From Antedon mediterranea (lineage: Eukaryota > Echinodermata > Crinoidea > Comatulida > Antedonidae), in assembly GCF_964355755.1 (NCBI RefSeq), contig NC_092672.1, forward strand, positions 33,104,501 to 33,168,500: 64,000 nt of DNA. The letters are read 5' to 3'. Position numbers and translations under genes: made by a program. Positions 35,373 through 46,602 of this stretch are shown here, in pieces. Position 1 is the first letter of the stretch. Each line of letters opens with the position of its first letter. The notes under the pieces are model-generated. The model saw only the letters and a list, made by a program, of their open reading frames with translations. It was not told the DNA's origin and did no database searches.

Positions 35373-36003
35373 ATCCTAGGAAGTAGGCGCTATGCCAGTA
35401 TTGTATCTTTTTTGTTAGTACTGTATAAAAAAGACAATTTAATCGAACGAAATACAACTATATTTAGGCCTATAAGCTTTTAGAGGTTTTAAAAAACAAC
35501 ATTCAAATGTTATACATTTATTAGTATAATTCTTGTGATTATGTGTATCATGATAAAATACTAATACTCTGGCTCTTAGTTTCCAAAGCAAACTAATTTT
35601 TGCAAGATAATTTGCTTATAAATTATACTTTATTTGTAAGATATTTAATAATTTGTATTGGTATCATTAGTATCACTTCAAAAATTCAATTCAAGTAAAC
35701 ATTTTAAATTCTGAGATTTTCTTTTCGAGAAAAAAAAATTCACCAGTATCTTCTCAATTATCTTCAACAATCATTGTAATAATCCATTATCATAATCATT
35801 GCATATCACATGATTTATTATATTTTGTTAAACCTTATTCAAACCTTACCAGCAACACATCTGATTGATCAATCATGGGTCATTATTATTTTTGTTACTA
35901 CCATTCAGTTTTTACGTCATCGTAATATTATTTTTTTTCGTCATCGTAATTATTATTTTTTTTGGTCATCGTAATATTTTTTTTTCATTAGTAATAATAT
36001 AAT
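35373..36003. other. AT-rich noncoding stretch
   Basis: No gene is seen. Simple repeats of ATTATTTTTTTTCGTCATCG type lie at 35880-35990. Confidence 0.4.
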
Positions 36004-36302
36004 AATAATACCACATTTATATAGCGCCCTTTTCATGAGTAATCATGCTCAAAGGCGCTTTACAAGCATTATTACCCCAGTATTTTTTTGAGATCAAACA
36101 CGTATGGAAACATACTCCCATAATGCAGCCGGTAACCAGCGCAAAGTTGTGTCTAGATCTAACTGGGTACCCATTTATACACCTGGGTGGAGAGAGGCAA
36201 CGTAAGTAAAGTATCTTGCCTACGGATACAAGCAATGCGGATTCGAACTTAGGTCTGACGATCAGTAGTCCAACGTCCAACACACTGCGCCACACGCCCT
36301 TT
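36004..36302 (-). mobile_element. tRNA-derived SINE
   Basis: Fullest copy of the family. Minus-strand head GGGCGTGTGGCGCAGTGTGT (A box), then a B-box region around AAGTTCGAATCCGC, the CACCCAGGTGTATAAATGG body and the tail GGGCGCTATATAAATGTGG with an (ATT)n run. Confidence 0.8.
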
Positions 36303-36665
36303 CAGTAATGTAATGTCATCGTCCATCAAGATTATATAAAAGAGAGCGTTTTTTCGTTATACACATTGTGGTATTGCACGTACGTATCAATATGGTATCA
36401 AAATGACATGAATTGAACTTAAAGGGTTTTAACATACACTAGTAAACAGTAAACTGCGTCTTGTTAATTCAAGCGCAGAAAAACAAAAATCTCATCATCA
36501 TCATCATCATAATCATCATCGCGTCACCTACATTTTGTATGTAGTCCCGTCAATCAAACTGACCAATATAACCTACTTTTTAACAATTAATAATTATTTC
36601 TATGTTTAGTAAAACTTAAATCTACTAGTACTAAAAATTTAACGTTGGTTGTGAGCAGTAATATG

Positions 36666-36983
36666 TCAATTGAAAGGCATTCTGACAACCTCTACGCCGT
36701 TAGCTGCAGCATGCTGCAGAACGGTTGGTGAAATAGATGCATCTCTCCCGATAGCAAGCACAGGTTTCCCCACTCCACTTGCAATTCTTGCTGCTTGAAA
36801 AACATGCTCCTTTCTAATCTGCGATGAAGACTTGGCCTCCCATATCTGGATGCCGCTTACCGCATTGACGACAAAATCAGCGCGACTGTTGTTCATTGGT
36901 ACCTGTGATCTCACGTCACTGTATTGGCTGGCCAGGTAACTGCCAACTTGACCCTCAAATGATGCTCCATGGTTATGGTTCAT
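36666..36983 (-). CDS. Small PD-(D/E)XK nuclease-like protein, 105 aa, intact
   Basis: A single coding exon preceded by an acceptor (TATTTTCAG, exon start 36988), so a 5' UTR intron is expected. Visible: G6-x-x-F9-E10 in a first helix, R-A-D36-F, then I-W-E49-A-K51, giving D-x12-ExK. This is the catalytic layout of the PD-(D/E)XK fold. A late segment D-A-S-I-S-P-T-V and a strand ending R-M-P-F-N follow. The size equals one bare nuclease domain. The layout resembles endonuclease-fold domains at the C-termini of bacterial Rhs-type polymorphic proteins, but that is recognition by eye, not a search. It has no signal peptide or membrane segment, so is probably intracellular. It lies 170 bp downstream of a degraded sister copy and has no promoter module of its own. 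Confidence 0.65.
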   Translation of the reverse strand: MNHNHGASFEGQVGSYLASQYSDVRSQVPMNNSRADFVVNAVSGIQIWEAKSSSQIRKEHVFQAARIASGVGKPVLAIGRDASISPTVLQHAAANGVEVVRMPFN

Positions 36984-37153
36984 TTTTTCTGAAAATATTA
37001 ACGTTTAGAGTAATCATTTTCCCAGACATCCTCTGCACTCGAACCATTTTCTACCACTATAATTTGGAATTGTTTTTCTTCTAACAACAGGCCCTACAAC
37101 CTAACTTCAATTAATTTAACACACAATTTCTCTATTCTTTCTAAGAAGAAGAG

Positions 37154-37429
37154 TTAACATTTAACCTTACTTTCAGATTTGTTGCCAAAATTCTTTCGAA
37201 TGATCTCAGCCTTGTTTGCAGCTGCATGCTGCTGGATGGTTGGTGAGACCGTTGAACATTTCCCGATGTTGTGTATAGACTTTCTGCCTCCTGCGGTGGC
37301 CACAAGTGGTACAAAATACGCTTGTCTTCCGTTCATAATTGACACTTTTGGCTGGACTTGAGAGCTACCAAAGCGATCACACAAATGTTTCCAAACTTGC
37401 CTCCAAAAATAATATCCACGGTTCGCCAT
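37154..37429 (-). pseudogene. Degenerate nuclease-like copy lacking the catalytic signature
   Basis: It starts MANRGYYF after a TTCTACAG acceptor (exon start 37430) and keeps the first half of the family and the late V-S-P-T-I segment. The conserved Asp is replaced (R-Q-A-Y-F) and the W-E-A-K block is deleted in frame. The frame stays open for about 91 codons. It may be a dead copy or a product with a non-catalytic role. Confidence 0.65.
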
Positions 37430-37551
37430 TCTGTAGAAGAAATGTCTAGCGGTCACATTCTATCCTTGGAATGAGGACTTGAAAATGGGGTTGGGATGAG
37501 TCTCGGTGCTAATTGTTCGTTATAATAAACGTGAACAAATAAAACACTTAC

Positions 37552-37750
37552 CTTTAAAGTATGTTTCTAAAGCGACACGAACATGATCAAATTATCATGA
37601 TTTTCTTCTGGCAAAACTGTAAATATCTTGTTAAAACTTAGAATGGTATAAAATCTTCAAGTGATGATTGGTTAAAACTCTTCCTGTTATGATACAGAAA
37701 CTGCATATTTTGTTGAAATCAAGCATTACGTAATTCTGGAAAATCCAAGA
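37552..37750 (-). promoter_or_regulatory. Upstream exon and promoter module for the 37-kb loci
   Basis: Donor CTTTAAAG|GTAAGTG ends the exon at 37552. Upstream on the minus strand is GGATTTTCCAGAATTACGTAAT (kappaB-like GGATTTTCC next to the bZIP site TTACGTAA), and AACCAATCATC lies nearer the exon. It could serve both 37154-37429 and, by alternative splicing, 36666-36983. Confidence 0.6.
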
Positions 37751-38378
37751 TATTTGTAATATAAACGGAAACAAGAATCAGGCGTTATGTCAGTTTTATT
37801 TTTTTTAAATATGTAATATGCTTTATTCTCGTTAAACTGACTTATTTAAGTAGTAACAGTAGCAGTATTTAATTTATTATTTTGTTAGTAAAACACAAAT
37901 TCACATTATTTATTCAAACTCGAAGAAATATACAAATATGACTGTACTTATCAAAACAATTTATTTTATATATATTTATTTGCCTGTTATATAGGTAGCT
38001 AGAAATACAAGTGTCATTTTACTCGCAATAGGGGACCTATTTTTATTTACATATTTTTAAATGATTAAATAATCTCATGAAGCATCGTCTTTTGTTAATT
38101 ATTTATTTATTAATGTTTTTTGTCCAAGCACAGGAACAATTTGGACGGTCGCAACTAGTTCTTAATTTGTTACAAACGCCCTCTAAAAAGTTAAGAATCT
38201 TCACACGCTCTGGTTGTTGTCTACGGACGAAATTTGTTTACGATTTTAACAATCATGCCCTCATCTATGCCTTTATGATGTCACGTGTTCTTGTTGCCGC
38301 CACACCTCAAATCGGCAAATCATAATTCTTTTTTAAAATATTGTTGCCTACAGTTTTCTGTTCGAACGGAAGTGTTCA

Positions 38379-38564
38379 TTACAGTTTGGTACCCACAGGC
38401 ACAATAATCGCGAACAGAGAGAACAGGATAAATATTGTTAACAATTTATAAAACGTTGTCTTGGTAGTCTCGCATACTCGGAAGTTGTTCCTTCTCAGTT
38501 GGATTTGACCGGAACATCCGTTCGTGTTTCCAATAACCACAATTGGACCGCCCTGGTTAGCCAT
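38379..38564 (-). CDS. 61-aa single-pass membrane protein, family unknown
   Basis: It starts M-A-N-Q-G-G after a GTTTAAACAG acceptor (exon start 38578). An upstream donor AAAACC|GTAAGTG ends at 38800, so the layout matches the nuclease-like genes: noncoding exon, short intron, one coding exon. The N-terminal part has G-N-T-N-G-C and Q-I-Q-L segments. Residues about 39-58 form a hydrophobic helix (F-Y-K-L-L-T-I-F ...) followed by a short V-G-T-K-L end. I do not recognise the family. The shared promoter module and M-A-N start suggest co-regulation with its neighbours. Confidence 0.5.
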   Translation of the reverse strand: MANQGGPIVVIGNTNGCSGQIQLRRNNFRVCETTKTTFYKLLTIFILFSLFAIIVPVGTKL

Positions 38565-38799
38565 ACATGTATTTTTTTCTGTTTAAACAAAAACATAAAT
38601 AAGTACTTAACATAATCCAGGAGCTAGAAAAAAATCCTGAAAATAAATGTGCGATGATCATAACAATGATGGACGCCGACGATAAATTATGTATCAAATA
38701 AATATTTAATAATTATTATGGAGTTACTGCTACAGTAGTAGCTTTTCCAGACATAAACTTTGATTGAAATTAGGCCTACATTGACGATGCAGCACTTAC

Positions 38800-39010
38800 G
38801 GTTTTCAGCTTCTGTGCGGCGGATAAAAACTTCTCGAGTGCTTTAATAATTTTAATGTTAGACCCGAAGCTGTCTAAGTGGAATCACAATTAAAACATGA
38901 ATTAATTTAGTAGCCTTATATAAAGACAATCATAACAACATGTCCATTTGTGATTGGATTGAATTTATATGCTCTTTAAACATTGTGTCATTTTGGAAAA
39001 CCCAATGTTT
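38800..39010 (-). promoter_or_regulatory. Upstream exon and promoter module of the 61-aa gene
   Basis: On the minus strand: TTGGGTTTTCCAAAATGACA, a gap, CAATCCAATCACAAATGG, then an exon ending at 38800 before GTAAGTG. It aligns with the modules at 35.3, 37.7 and 58.8 kb (GGnTTTTCC, TAATG-type spacer, CCAAT box). Confidence 0.5.
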
Positions 39011-39469
39011 GGAAAAGTATGTGCTGGACTTTGATAATGAAACCCACTTTATTTAATACTTTCTAATTCGGATGGATAGACACTTAATCGATAAACAAAC
39101 AATTGAATTGCGTAAGTGTCAACATTACGCTGCCCGGTGAATTCGGGAATCACGTTGGAAATTCTAAAATTCCTTGTACATTATGAAAGTTATCGTTTTG
39201 ACAATGGAGTACCGTGTCCGAGATTTGACTCTCCTGATAGACCAGGGAAGAGTTAACTCTTCCCTGGTTAGACTACGTATCCGATTTACATAAACGGCAA
39301 CTAAGCAGGAAAAAACAAAAGCAAAATTGTATACATTTCTTGTTAATTTTATTTCATTCCCTGAAACTCAAATTTGATTCAATCAATGACGTGCTCAGGA
39401 TAAGACGTGTATAGCGAGCGCTCCTCATTTGACTACAATTTACACGGCGTGTACACAGCAAAATTTGAA

Positions 39470-41010
39470 ATTCTAAGCAAGAAAAAAAAATCTTGTTTTA
39501 AGAAAAAATTCTTAAAATAAGTATTTTTTTTCTTGTCAAGATTTAAAATTACTTAAAACAAGAAATAATTTTCTATAAAAGACACATTTTCTTAAATTAA
39601 GTTTTGCAATATTCTTGAAAATGCTTATTACAAGAAATATTTTACTTAAAATAAGAAGTCAATATCATTCTCTTCTTATTAAGAATAGTTTTGCTTAAAA
39701 CAAGATTTGAAAATAATTAATTTGAAAAGTATTTTACTTAAAATAAGAAATCAATATTATATTTATCCCTATCAAGAATAATTTTTCTTAAATCAAGATT
39801 GATGAATTCTAAAAATTACTTAAAACAATAAATATTTTTCTAGGTAAGACAAAGTTTCTTAAATTAGGTTTCGCAATATTCTTAAAAATACTTATTTTGA
39901 GAAATATTTTACTTAAAATAAGAAGTCAATTTCACACTACCCTTATCAAGATTATTTTTACTTGAATCAAGATTCGCAATATTCTTGAAAATGCTTATTA
40001 CAAGAAATATTTTACTTAAAATAAGAAGTCAATATCATTCTCTTCTTATTAAGAATAGTTTTGCTTAAAACAAGATTTGAAAATACTTAATTTGAAAAGT
40101 ATTTTACTTAAAATAAGAAATCAATATTATATTTATCCCTATCAAGAATAATTTTTCTTAAATCAAGATTGATGAATTCTAAAAATTACTTAAAACAATA
40201 AATATTTTTCTAGGTAAGACAAAGTTTCTTAAATTAGGTTTCGCAATATTCTTAAAAATACTTATTTTGAGAAATGTTTTACTTAAAATAAGAAGTCAAT
40301 ATCATATTATCTTATCAAGACTATTTTTGCTTAAATTGAGATTCGCAATATTTTAAAAAATACTTATTTTGAGAAATGTTTTACTTAAAATAAGAAGTCA
40401 ATATCATACTATCTTATCAAGACTATTTTTACTTGAATCAAGATTCGCAATATTCTTAAAAATACTTATTTTGAGAAATGTTTTACTTAAAATAAGAATT
40501 CAATATCATACTATCTTATCAAGACTATTTTTGCTTAAATTGAGATTCGCAATATTTTTAAAAATACTTATTTTGAAAAATGTTTTACTTAAAATAAGAA
40601 GTCAATATCATACTATCCTATCAAGACTATTTTTGCTTGAATTCAGATTCGCAATTTTCTGATTTTGAGAAATGTTTTACTTAAAATAAGAAGTCAATAT
40701 CATACTATCTTATCAAGACTATTTTTACTTGAATCAAGATTCGCAATATTCTTTAAAATACTTATTTTGAGAAATGTTTTACTTAAAATAAGAAGTCAAT
40801 ATCATACTATCTTATCAAGACTATTTTTGCTTAAATTGAGATTCGCAATATTTTTAAAAATACTTATTTTGAGAAATGTTTTACTTAAGATAAGAAGTCA
40901 ATATCATACTATATCCTATCAAGACTATTTTTGCTTGAATTGAAGTCAATTCTATTTTAATATTCTTAAAAATACTTATTTTGAGAAATGTTTTACTTAA
41001 AATAGATTGT
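39470..41010. repeat. Left subterminal repeat array
   Basis: A 370-bp duplication (39606 and 39976 share GCAATATTCTTGAAAATGC) is followed by about seven 102-bp monomers with ACTTAAAATAAGAAGTCAAT, TCAAGACTATTTTTGCTT and TCGCAATATT. Open frames inside are by-products of the repeat. Confidence 0.85.
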
Positions 41011-41639
41011 CAATATCCTTATATTCACACAACGGTAGAGCAGTTAGCACTTCAGTTTCAACTGATGAAAGAATCTGGGTAATCAAACTGTTTGTGCTTT
41101 GAATAATCGATTGCACTGCAACCTAAAGAAAATAATATTGATTTAATATTTTTTATATTCAAGTTTTAATATGTTTAAAAACTAAGTTGTGCTTTAGTTG
41201 GGGAGCTATGCAGCCTAACAAAAAAAATGTTATTTGTAACAATGAAATTGGTCACAAAAAAATGCAACATAAACTTAGCGTGTATAATGCCTAGGCCTAG
41301 TACCCAAGTCCTATAGTTACTATAGCTAATAGTCCTGTATAATAACAGTACCAGCAAGGCCTAGGAAATCGACGTATTTCTCTAATAAAAAATAGTTTAA
41401 AATGCATAATTGTTGTAATTTTAAAGCAAAATGGCTAGTACCTGCGGAATCTTGTTTCTCTCCTTTAATTTTAGTAGAAAGACATCAGCATTTTTTATAC
41501 TATTATCTGCTTGTTCATCCTCTAGTTAGTAGGCCTTCTTGCTGAGCATCAACAAGATCATTAATATTAATACAATCATTAACAGTATAACAATACTAGA
41601 ATTATCACTACTACTATCGTCAGTTGATAAATCATCCCC

Positions 41640-41930
41640 GTTATAATAGTTTTTTTCTTCATTGACTTCGTCAGTCTCCTAGTCTAGGCCTAGTTCTACT
41701 TCATCCTCAATTGGCATCCTCGTTTTCTCCAGGCATACTTATACTGATGTTTCCATCGTCAACTGCAGGAGGTTGCCGATTGTTATACTCGTCCTTAAAA
41801 TGGCGTCTTATGACATGCTTGTAAAACGAATTGTAAATTCCAAAGCTTGCCGGGCAGCGAACCACCAATTCCACATGTTACTCGAAAATTCGGAGTATTT
41901 CCATGAATTGAATTATAATGCCTTAGCAAA
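41640..41930 (-). pseudogene. Remnant of a zinc-finger-like, acidic protein gene
   Basis: A minus-strand frame reads about 50 codons: V-V-R-C-P-A-S-F, then Y-N-S-F-Y-K-H-V-I-R-R-H (an F-x2-Y/F-x2-H-x3-4-H C2H2-like half finger), then Pro- and Asp-rich sequence ending M-P-G-E-N-E-D-A-N before a stop. A shifted frame continues with a strongly acidic stretch (E-D-E-V-E-L, then T-D-D-S-S-S-D). Stops and shifts mark it as broken. It sits in the core of the 7.1-kb element, divergent from the exons at 42338-44330. Confidence 0.4.
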
Positions 41931-42337
41931 TAGGGTAGCAAATACTGTACCTACTTCAGTTTACTGGCACCAACTTATCGCTTTTTTTCGGACTGCAACA
42001 AACATGTGTCATTATTATTGTCTGTCGTATTACTGTTGGTCCAGACGTTTTATAGATTTGCTTTTACCACCATGGAGGTTTATACCTCCATGCTTTAACG
42101 TTGAGCAGTATAATGACCTTATACATTCTGGGTAAAAGGCCAGCGATAAATTTTTGGTTATACTGTAGTTGAAAAACAACACTGTGTGTGGTCGATGACC
42201 TAGCTCCCGGCGGGATCATGGCCAACGGTTTTTTAAAGTAATCATTCAAAATCTAGAGTTTGTAAGTAAAAGACACCTTTCATCGCAATTTATATATTAA
42301 ATGCTTCAATAGGCCTAGTAAGATTAGTCTAATATAA

Positions 42338-44335
42338 TGTCGAAGGAAGACGCTTTGTTGAAGATCCGAGAAATAGATGAAGAAGTGGCCAACATTTTAA
42401 CAGGTTCGTAGGCCTAATAATTATATTTTAATCTGCCAGCAGTCTAGGCCTAGCCTAGGCTCCTTCCTAGTAAGTAATACTGTAGGCCTGGAACTAGTAG
42501 GTCTAGGCTAGCCTACTATGCCTGTACTGACGGACAGGTGTATAGGTTTAGCTTAGCATTTTAGTTCAGACATTGACAGAGGGGACAAATATTGTCGGAC
42601 CATGGACCTCCATGGTCGGACCTATTTCAGCTAGGTATAAGGAAGGCCTAATAATAGATAATACAATTATAATGTAACAGTTATTTTGTAATGTAGCCAT
42701 GAAATATCTACGAAGGATTATATTATATACACATATTCCAATGAGAAATATAATGACATTTAAAAACACTTCTTTATATTTAATTAATTGTACACACTAA
42801 GTAATCCCCGAAGTGATCACATCGATATTGAAACTTAATGTTTTTAACTCTAAATTTAAAAAAAACATACTAAAAAAACAAACAAAAAACATACGTACTG
42901 CATAACTAAAATTGTTATATTAAATTTCTTTTTAAAAAACTGTGTTATTTACAATATCTTAAATTATTTGTTAGGTAATTGAAGAAGTTCGAAGGATACT
43001 AATTATTACTAGGCAAAGAGGAATGAAATACAAAAGAAAGCTTTTTAAACAAGTGCAAATTTTTCCAAAGAAGAGAATAATATAGTTTATTTTGGTATTT
43101 TAAAGAGAAACACCAGTCCTCCATCTGGTAAGTACAGTGTATGTTTTTGTACTTTTATCTATTCATAAATAGTTTTATAATGGACCAATGGTAGTGAGGA
43201 AATATATTGTGTACGTATTTTTAACAGCTTGGTTCGACTCAAGCTAGTGTCATGCACTCCTCCCTTTGACAACTAAAATTAAATAAATGACTTATGAATA
43301 TTAATTTTTGACATATTAATGCTCTCCTGGCCAGCCCACCATTTCCCCTTCCTTTTACATTGACCACCTACAAAACTGTAGGCTACATTATTAAAAATTT
43401 GAGCTACAGTATATCAAGTTTATGTCCATACATTATTCCACTCATTTAAATAAATTTATATAATATAATGTTTTCAATTTGTTATTTTTGGTTAGGTTCA
43501 AAGATAACCCATATGTTGTCAAATCTGTCAAACATATTTGTTGGGAAAAACTCATCAAAAAAAGTCTGCCGACCTTGAAGGTATTTTAAATTTAAAATAC
43601 AAGTAACATTATGTACATTAAAAAAAAATATCTTAAAGTGTTTTTTTTAAATCAAATTTATCTTAGCTTAAAATTCGAGGTATATACTATGTTTACAATA
43701 ATTTATTAAAATCAAACAATTAAACAAAATTTACATTTAATTGTATGATTGTTATTATAAACATTGATACGGAATAAAAACATCAATCAGGATTGAGCAC
43801 CGTTTTGCGTATTGTCTTCCTAAATAGTAATATTAAAAATAAATTTAGACCCTAATAATTTAACTAAAAATAATAGATACAGCCAGGCCTGTCTTTGGGA
43901 TCGGTATAAACAGGGCAAAGTTTGTGATTAAAAAGTTCAAATGCATATTCCACCCACCTTATAATGTAAAATTATTCTTACCACCGTTCTAATATTGCGT
44001 CATGTTTTTGTGTTTACCGCCCCAGATATAGGACTCTAAAACCACACCGTACCCAATTAGTTGATGATGTTACACATATTTTAAATACAGTAATAACTAA
44101 AACTATATTAATCTCTTTTCATTTAGGAACATGAATAAAGATCCAGAATCCTGGTCTTCACGCCGATCAGGTAATATGCCGGTATTGCTTTTGGACACAG
44201 AAATGGCCTACATTAAAGTTTAGCAAACAATTCTAACTACAAAGAAAGCAAAATTAGATGAGGCTCTAGTTACTCTCCTCTCCACTTTTTACCTTCTGGA
44301 TTTCGATTATCCAAAATGAAAAGAAGTAGGCCTCA
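42338..44335 (+). pseudogene. Exon remnants of a multi-exon element-borne gene
   Basis: Coding-looking pieces in order. (1) 42338-42405: an ATG and 22 codons, M-S-K-E-D-A-L-L-K-I-R-E then I-D-E-E-V-A-N, followed by GTAGGC. (2) About 42975-43085: basic, I-E-E-V-R-R then Q-R-G-M-K-Y-K-R-K. (3) 43496-43579, after TTGGTTAG: F-K-D-N-P-Y-V-V-K-S-V-K to a GTATTT donor. (4) 44128-44170, after CATTTAG: D-P-E-S-W-S-S-R-R-S-G. (5) About 44250-44320: E-A-L-V-T-L-L-S-T-F-Y-L-L-D-F-D-Y-P-K. Stops interrupt the last part. I recall similar unnamed proteins in animal transposon-like loci but cannot name them. The exons are suggestive, not proven. Confidence 0.4.
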
Positions 44336-44699
44336 CTATCCTTTAACAGTTAGTGATTTGTGATGAAAACACACCTGTACACTTGACAAAGGCTGTTGAA
44401 TCATCATTAGTATACATTAATACATTTAAAGACACCTCTAATAGTTTAAAGCCCAGGTGCGGGAGAAGAATTTTACGAAATTTGTATTTTACCATTTTAA
44501 TGTTTTTAAGTTTTCTTTTGATGGCATTTTATTATTAATAAAAACAAGTTTGTTTTAAAGAAGTTGTATATATTATTGTACCTAATGTCATGTAAATTGT
44601 AGTTCTTAATGAAAATAACAGTATTGTTAATATTATGTTTTATAACATTCTTGAATTTATTTGTTTAAGTAAAATATTTCTTAAAATGAGTATTCATTT

Positions 44700-46570
44700 A
44701 TCGTTCTTAAAATAAATTTTTAATGATTTATATTTTATAGAATTCTTGTTTCAAGCAATTTTTTTCCCAATATAAGTAAGAATTTACGAATTTTAATTTG
44801 ATAGAATTCTTGTTTCAAGCAATACTTTTCTTAAAATAAGTAAACATTTACTGGTTTTTATTTGATAGACTTCTTGTTTACTTATTTTAAAAAAAGTTTT
44901 GCTTGAAACAAGAATTCTACAAATAAAAATCGGAATATTCTTACTTATTTTAAGAAATATATTGCTTGAAACAAGAAAACTAAAAATATAAATCGGAATA
45001 TTCTTACTTATTTTAAGAAAAATATTGCTTGAAACAAGAATTCAAAAAATACAAATCGGAATATTCTTACTTATTTTAAGAAAAATATTGCTTGAAACAA
45101 GAATTCTACAAATAAAAATCGGAATATTCTTACTTATTTTAAGAAATATATTGCTTGAAACAAGAATTCAAAAAATACAAATCGGAATATTCTTACTTAT
45201 TTTAAGAAAAATATTGCTTGAAACAAGAATTCAAAAAATACAAATCGGAATATTCTTACTTATTTTAAGAAAAATATTGCTTGAAACAAGAATTCAAAAA
45301 ATACAAATCGGAATATTCTTACTTATTTTAAGAAATATATTGCTTGAAACAAGAATATTAAAATTAAAAATCGGAATATTCTTACTTATTTTAAGAAAAA
45401 TATTGCTTAAAACAAGAATTCTAAAAAATACAAATCGGAATATTCTTACTTATTTTAAGAAAAATATTGCTTGAAACAAGAATTCTACAAATAAAAATCG
45501 GAATATTCTTACTTATTTTAAGAAATATTTTGCTTGAAACAAGAATTCAAAAAATACAAATCGGAATATTCTTACTTATTTTAAGAAAAAAATTGCTTGA
45601 AACAAGAATTCAAAAAATACAAATCGGAATATTCTTACTTATTTTAAGAAAAATATTGCTTGAAACAAGAATTCAAAAAATACAAATCGGAATATTCTTA
45701 CTTATTTTAAGAAATATATTGCTTGAAACAAGAATATTAAAATTAAAAATCGGAATATTCTTACTTATTTTAAGAAAAATATTGCTTAAAACAAGAATTC
45801 TAAAAAATACAAATCGGAATATTCTTACTTATTTTAAGAAAAATATTGCTTGAAACAAGAATTCTACAAATAAAAATCGGAATATTCTTACTTATTTTAA
45901 GAAATATATTGCTTGAAACAAGAAAACTAAAAATATAAATCGGAATATTCTTACTTATTTTAAGAAAAATATTGCTTGAAACAAGAATTCAAAAAATACA
46001 AATCGGAATATTCTTACTTATTTTAAGAAAAATATTGCTTGAAACAAGAATTCTACAAATAAAAATCGGAATATTCTTACTTATTTTAAGAAATATATTG
46101 CTTGAAACAAGAATTCAAAAAATACAAATCGGAATATTCTTACTTATTTTAAGAAAAATATTGCTTGAAACAAGAATTCAAAAAATACAAATCGGAATAT
46201 TCTTACTTATTTTAAGAAAAATATTGCTTGAAACAAGAATTCAAAAAATACAAATCGGAATATTCTTACTTATTTTAAGAAATATATTGCTTGAAACAAG
46301 AATTCAAAAAATAAAAATCGGAATATTCTTACTTATTTTAAGGCAGATACTGCTTAAAACAAGAATGAAAAAAGCAATTAAATTCTTGGTAAGAATATTG
46401 TTCTTAAAGTATTATTTCTTGGTAAGAATAATTTTTTTGATAAGAATTTGTGTGATTCTTGTTAAGAATTTTACGATTCTTGGTAAGCCAAAAAGTATTG
46501 AAATACGGACAAGTCAAAATTTACTTGTTTCAAGAAATATTTTGCTTGAAACAAGTTTTTTTTTTCTTAA
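44700..46570. repeat. Right subterminal array of 63-bp monomers
   Basis: From 44880, more than 25 monomers of 63 bp: TTGCTTGAAACAAGAATTC, an A-rich segment, AAATCGGAATATTCTTACTT and ATTTTAAGAAAAATA. The left 44700-44877 part is in the opposite orientation, so the array turns around at about 44878. Because 63 is a multiple of 3, long chance ORFs with a 21-residue period arise; I do not treat them as genes. Confidence 0.9.
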
Positions 46571-46602
46571 AACAAGAATCAGAATTTTGCTGTGTATGCA
46601 TC

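Larger units (their letters stand above)
39454..46594. mobile_element. 7.1-kb TIR element with subterminal repeat arrays
   Basis: The left end CACAGCAAAATTTGAAATTC and right-end complement CACAGCAAAATTCTGATTC are inverted, followed on both sides by TCTTGTTTTAAGAAAAA. TA lies outside each end (39452-39453 and 46595-46596), a possible TA duplication. Inside the ends are arrays of CTTAAAATAAG and CTTGAAACAAG repeats (left 39470-41010, right 44700-46570). The core carries remnants of two divergent genes. I cannot name the superfamily. Confidence 0.65.

Noticed and set aside
38077-38325. 82-aa ORF with a signal-peptide-like start
   Set aside because: No family, no splice or promoter context, and the rest of the frame looks random; an expressed short secreted peptide cannot be excluded.
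40369-40943. Two ORFs with a repeated R-N-V-L-L-K-I-R motif
   Set aside because: By-products of the 102-bp monomers in the left array.
41030-41100. Possible tRNA at GGTAGAGCAGTTAG
   Set aside because: The A box is weak and the B-box position reads GGGTAATCAAACTG; the stems do not pair well. At best a decayed SINE head.
41773-42135. 120-aa plus-strand ORF
   Set aside because: The opposite strand carries the zinc-finger-like and acidic frame, so this one is most likely a shadow.
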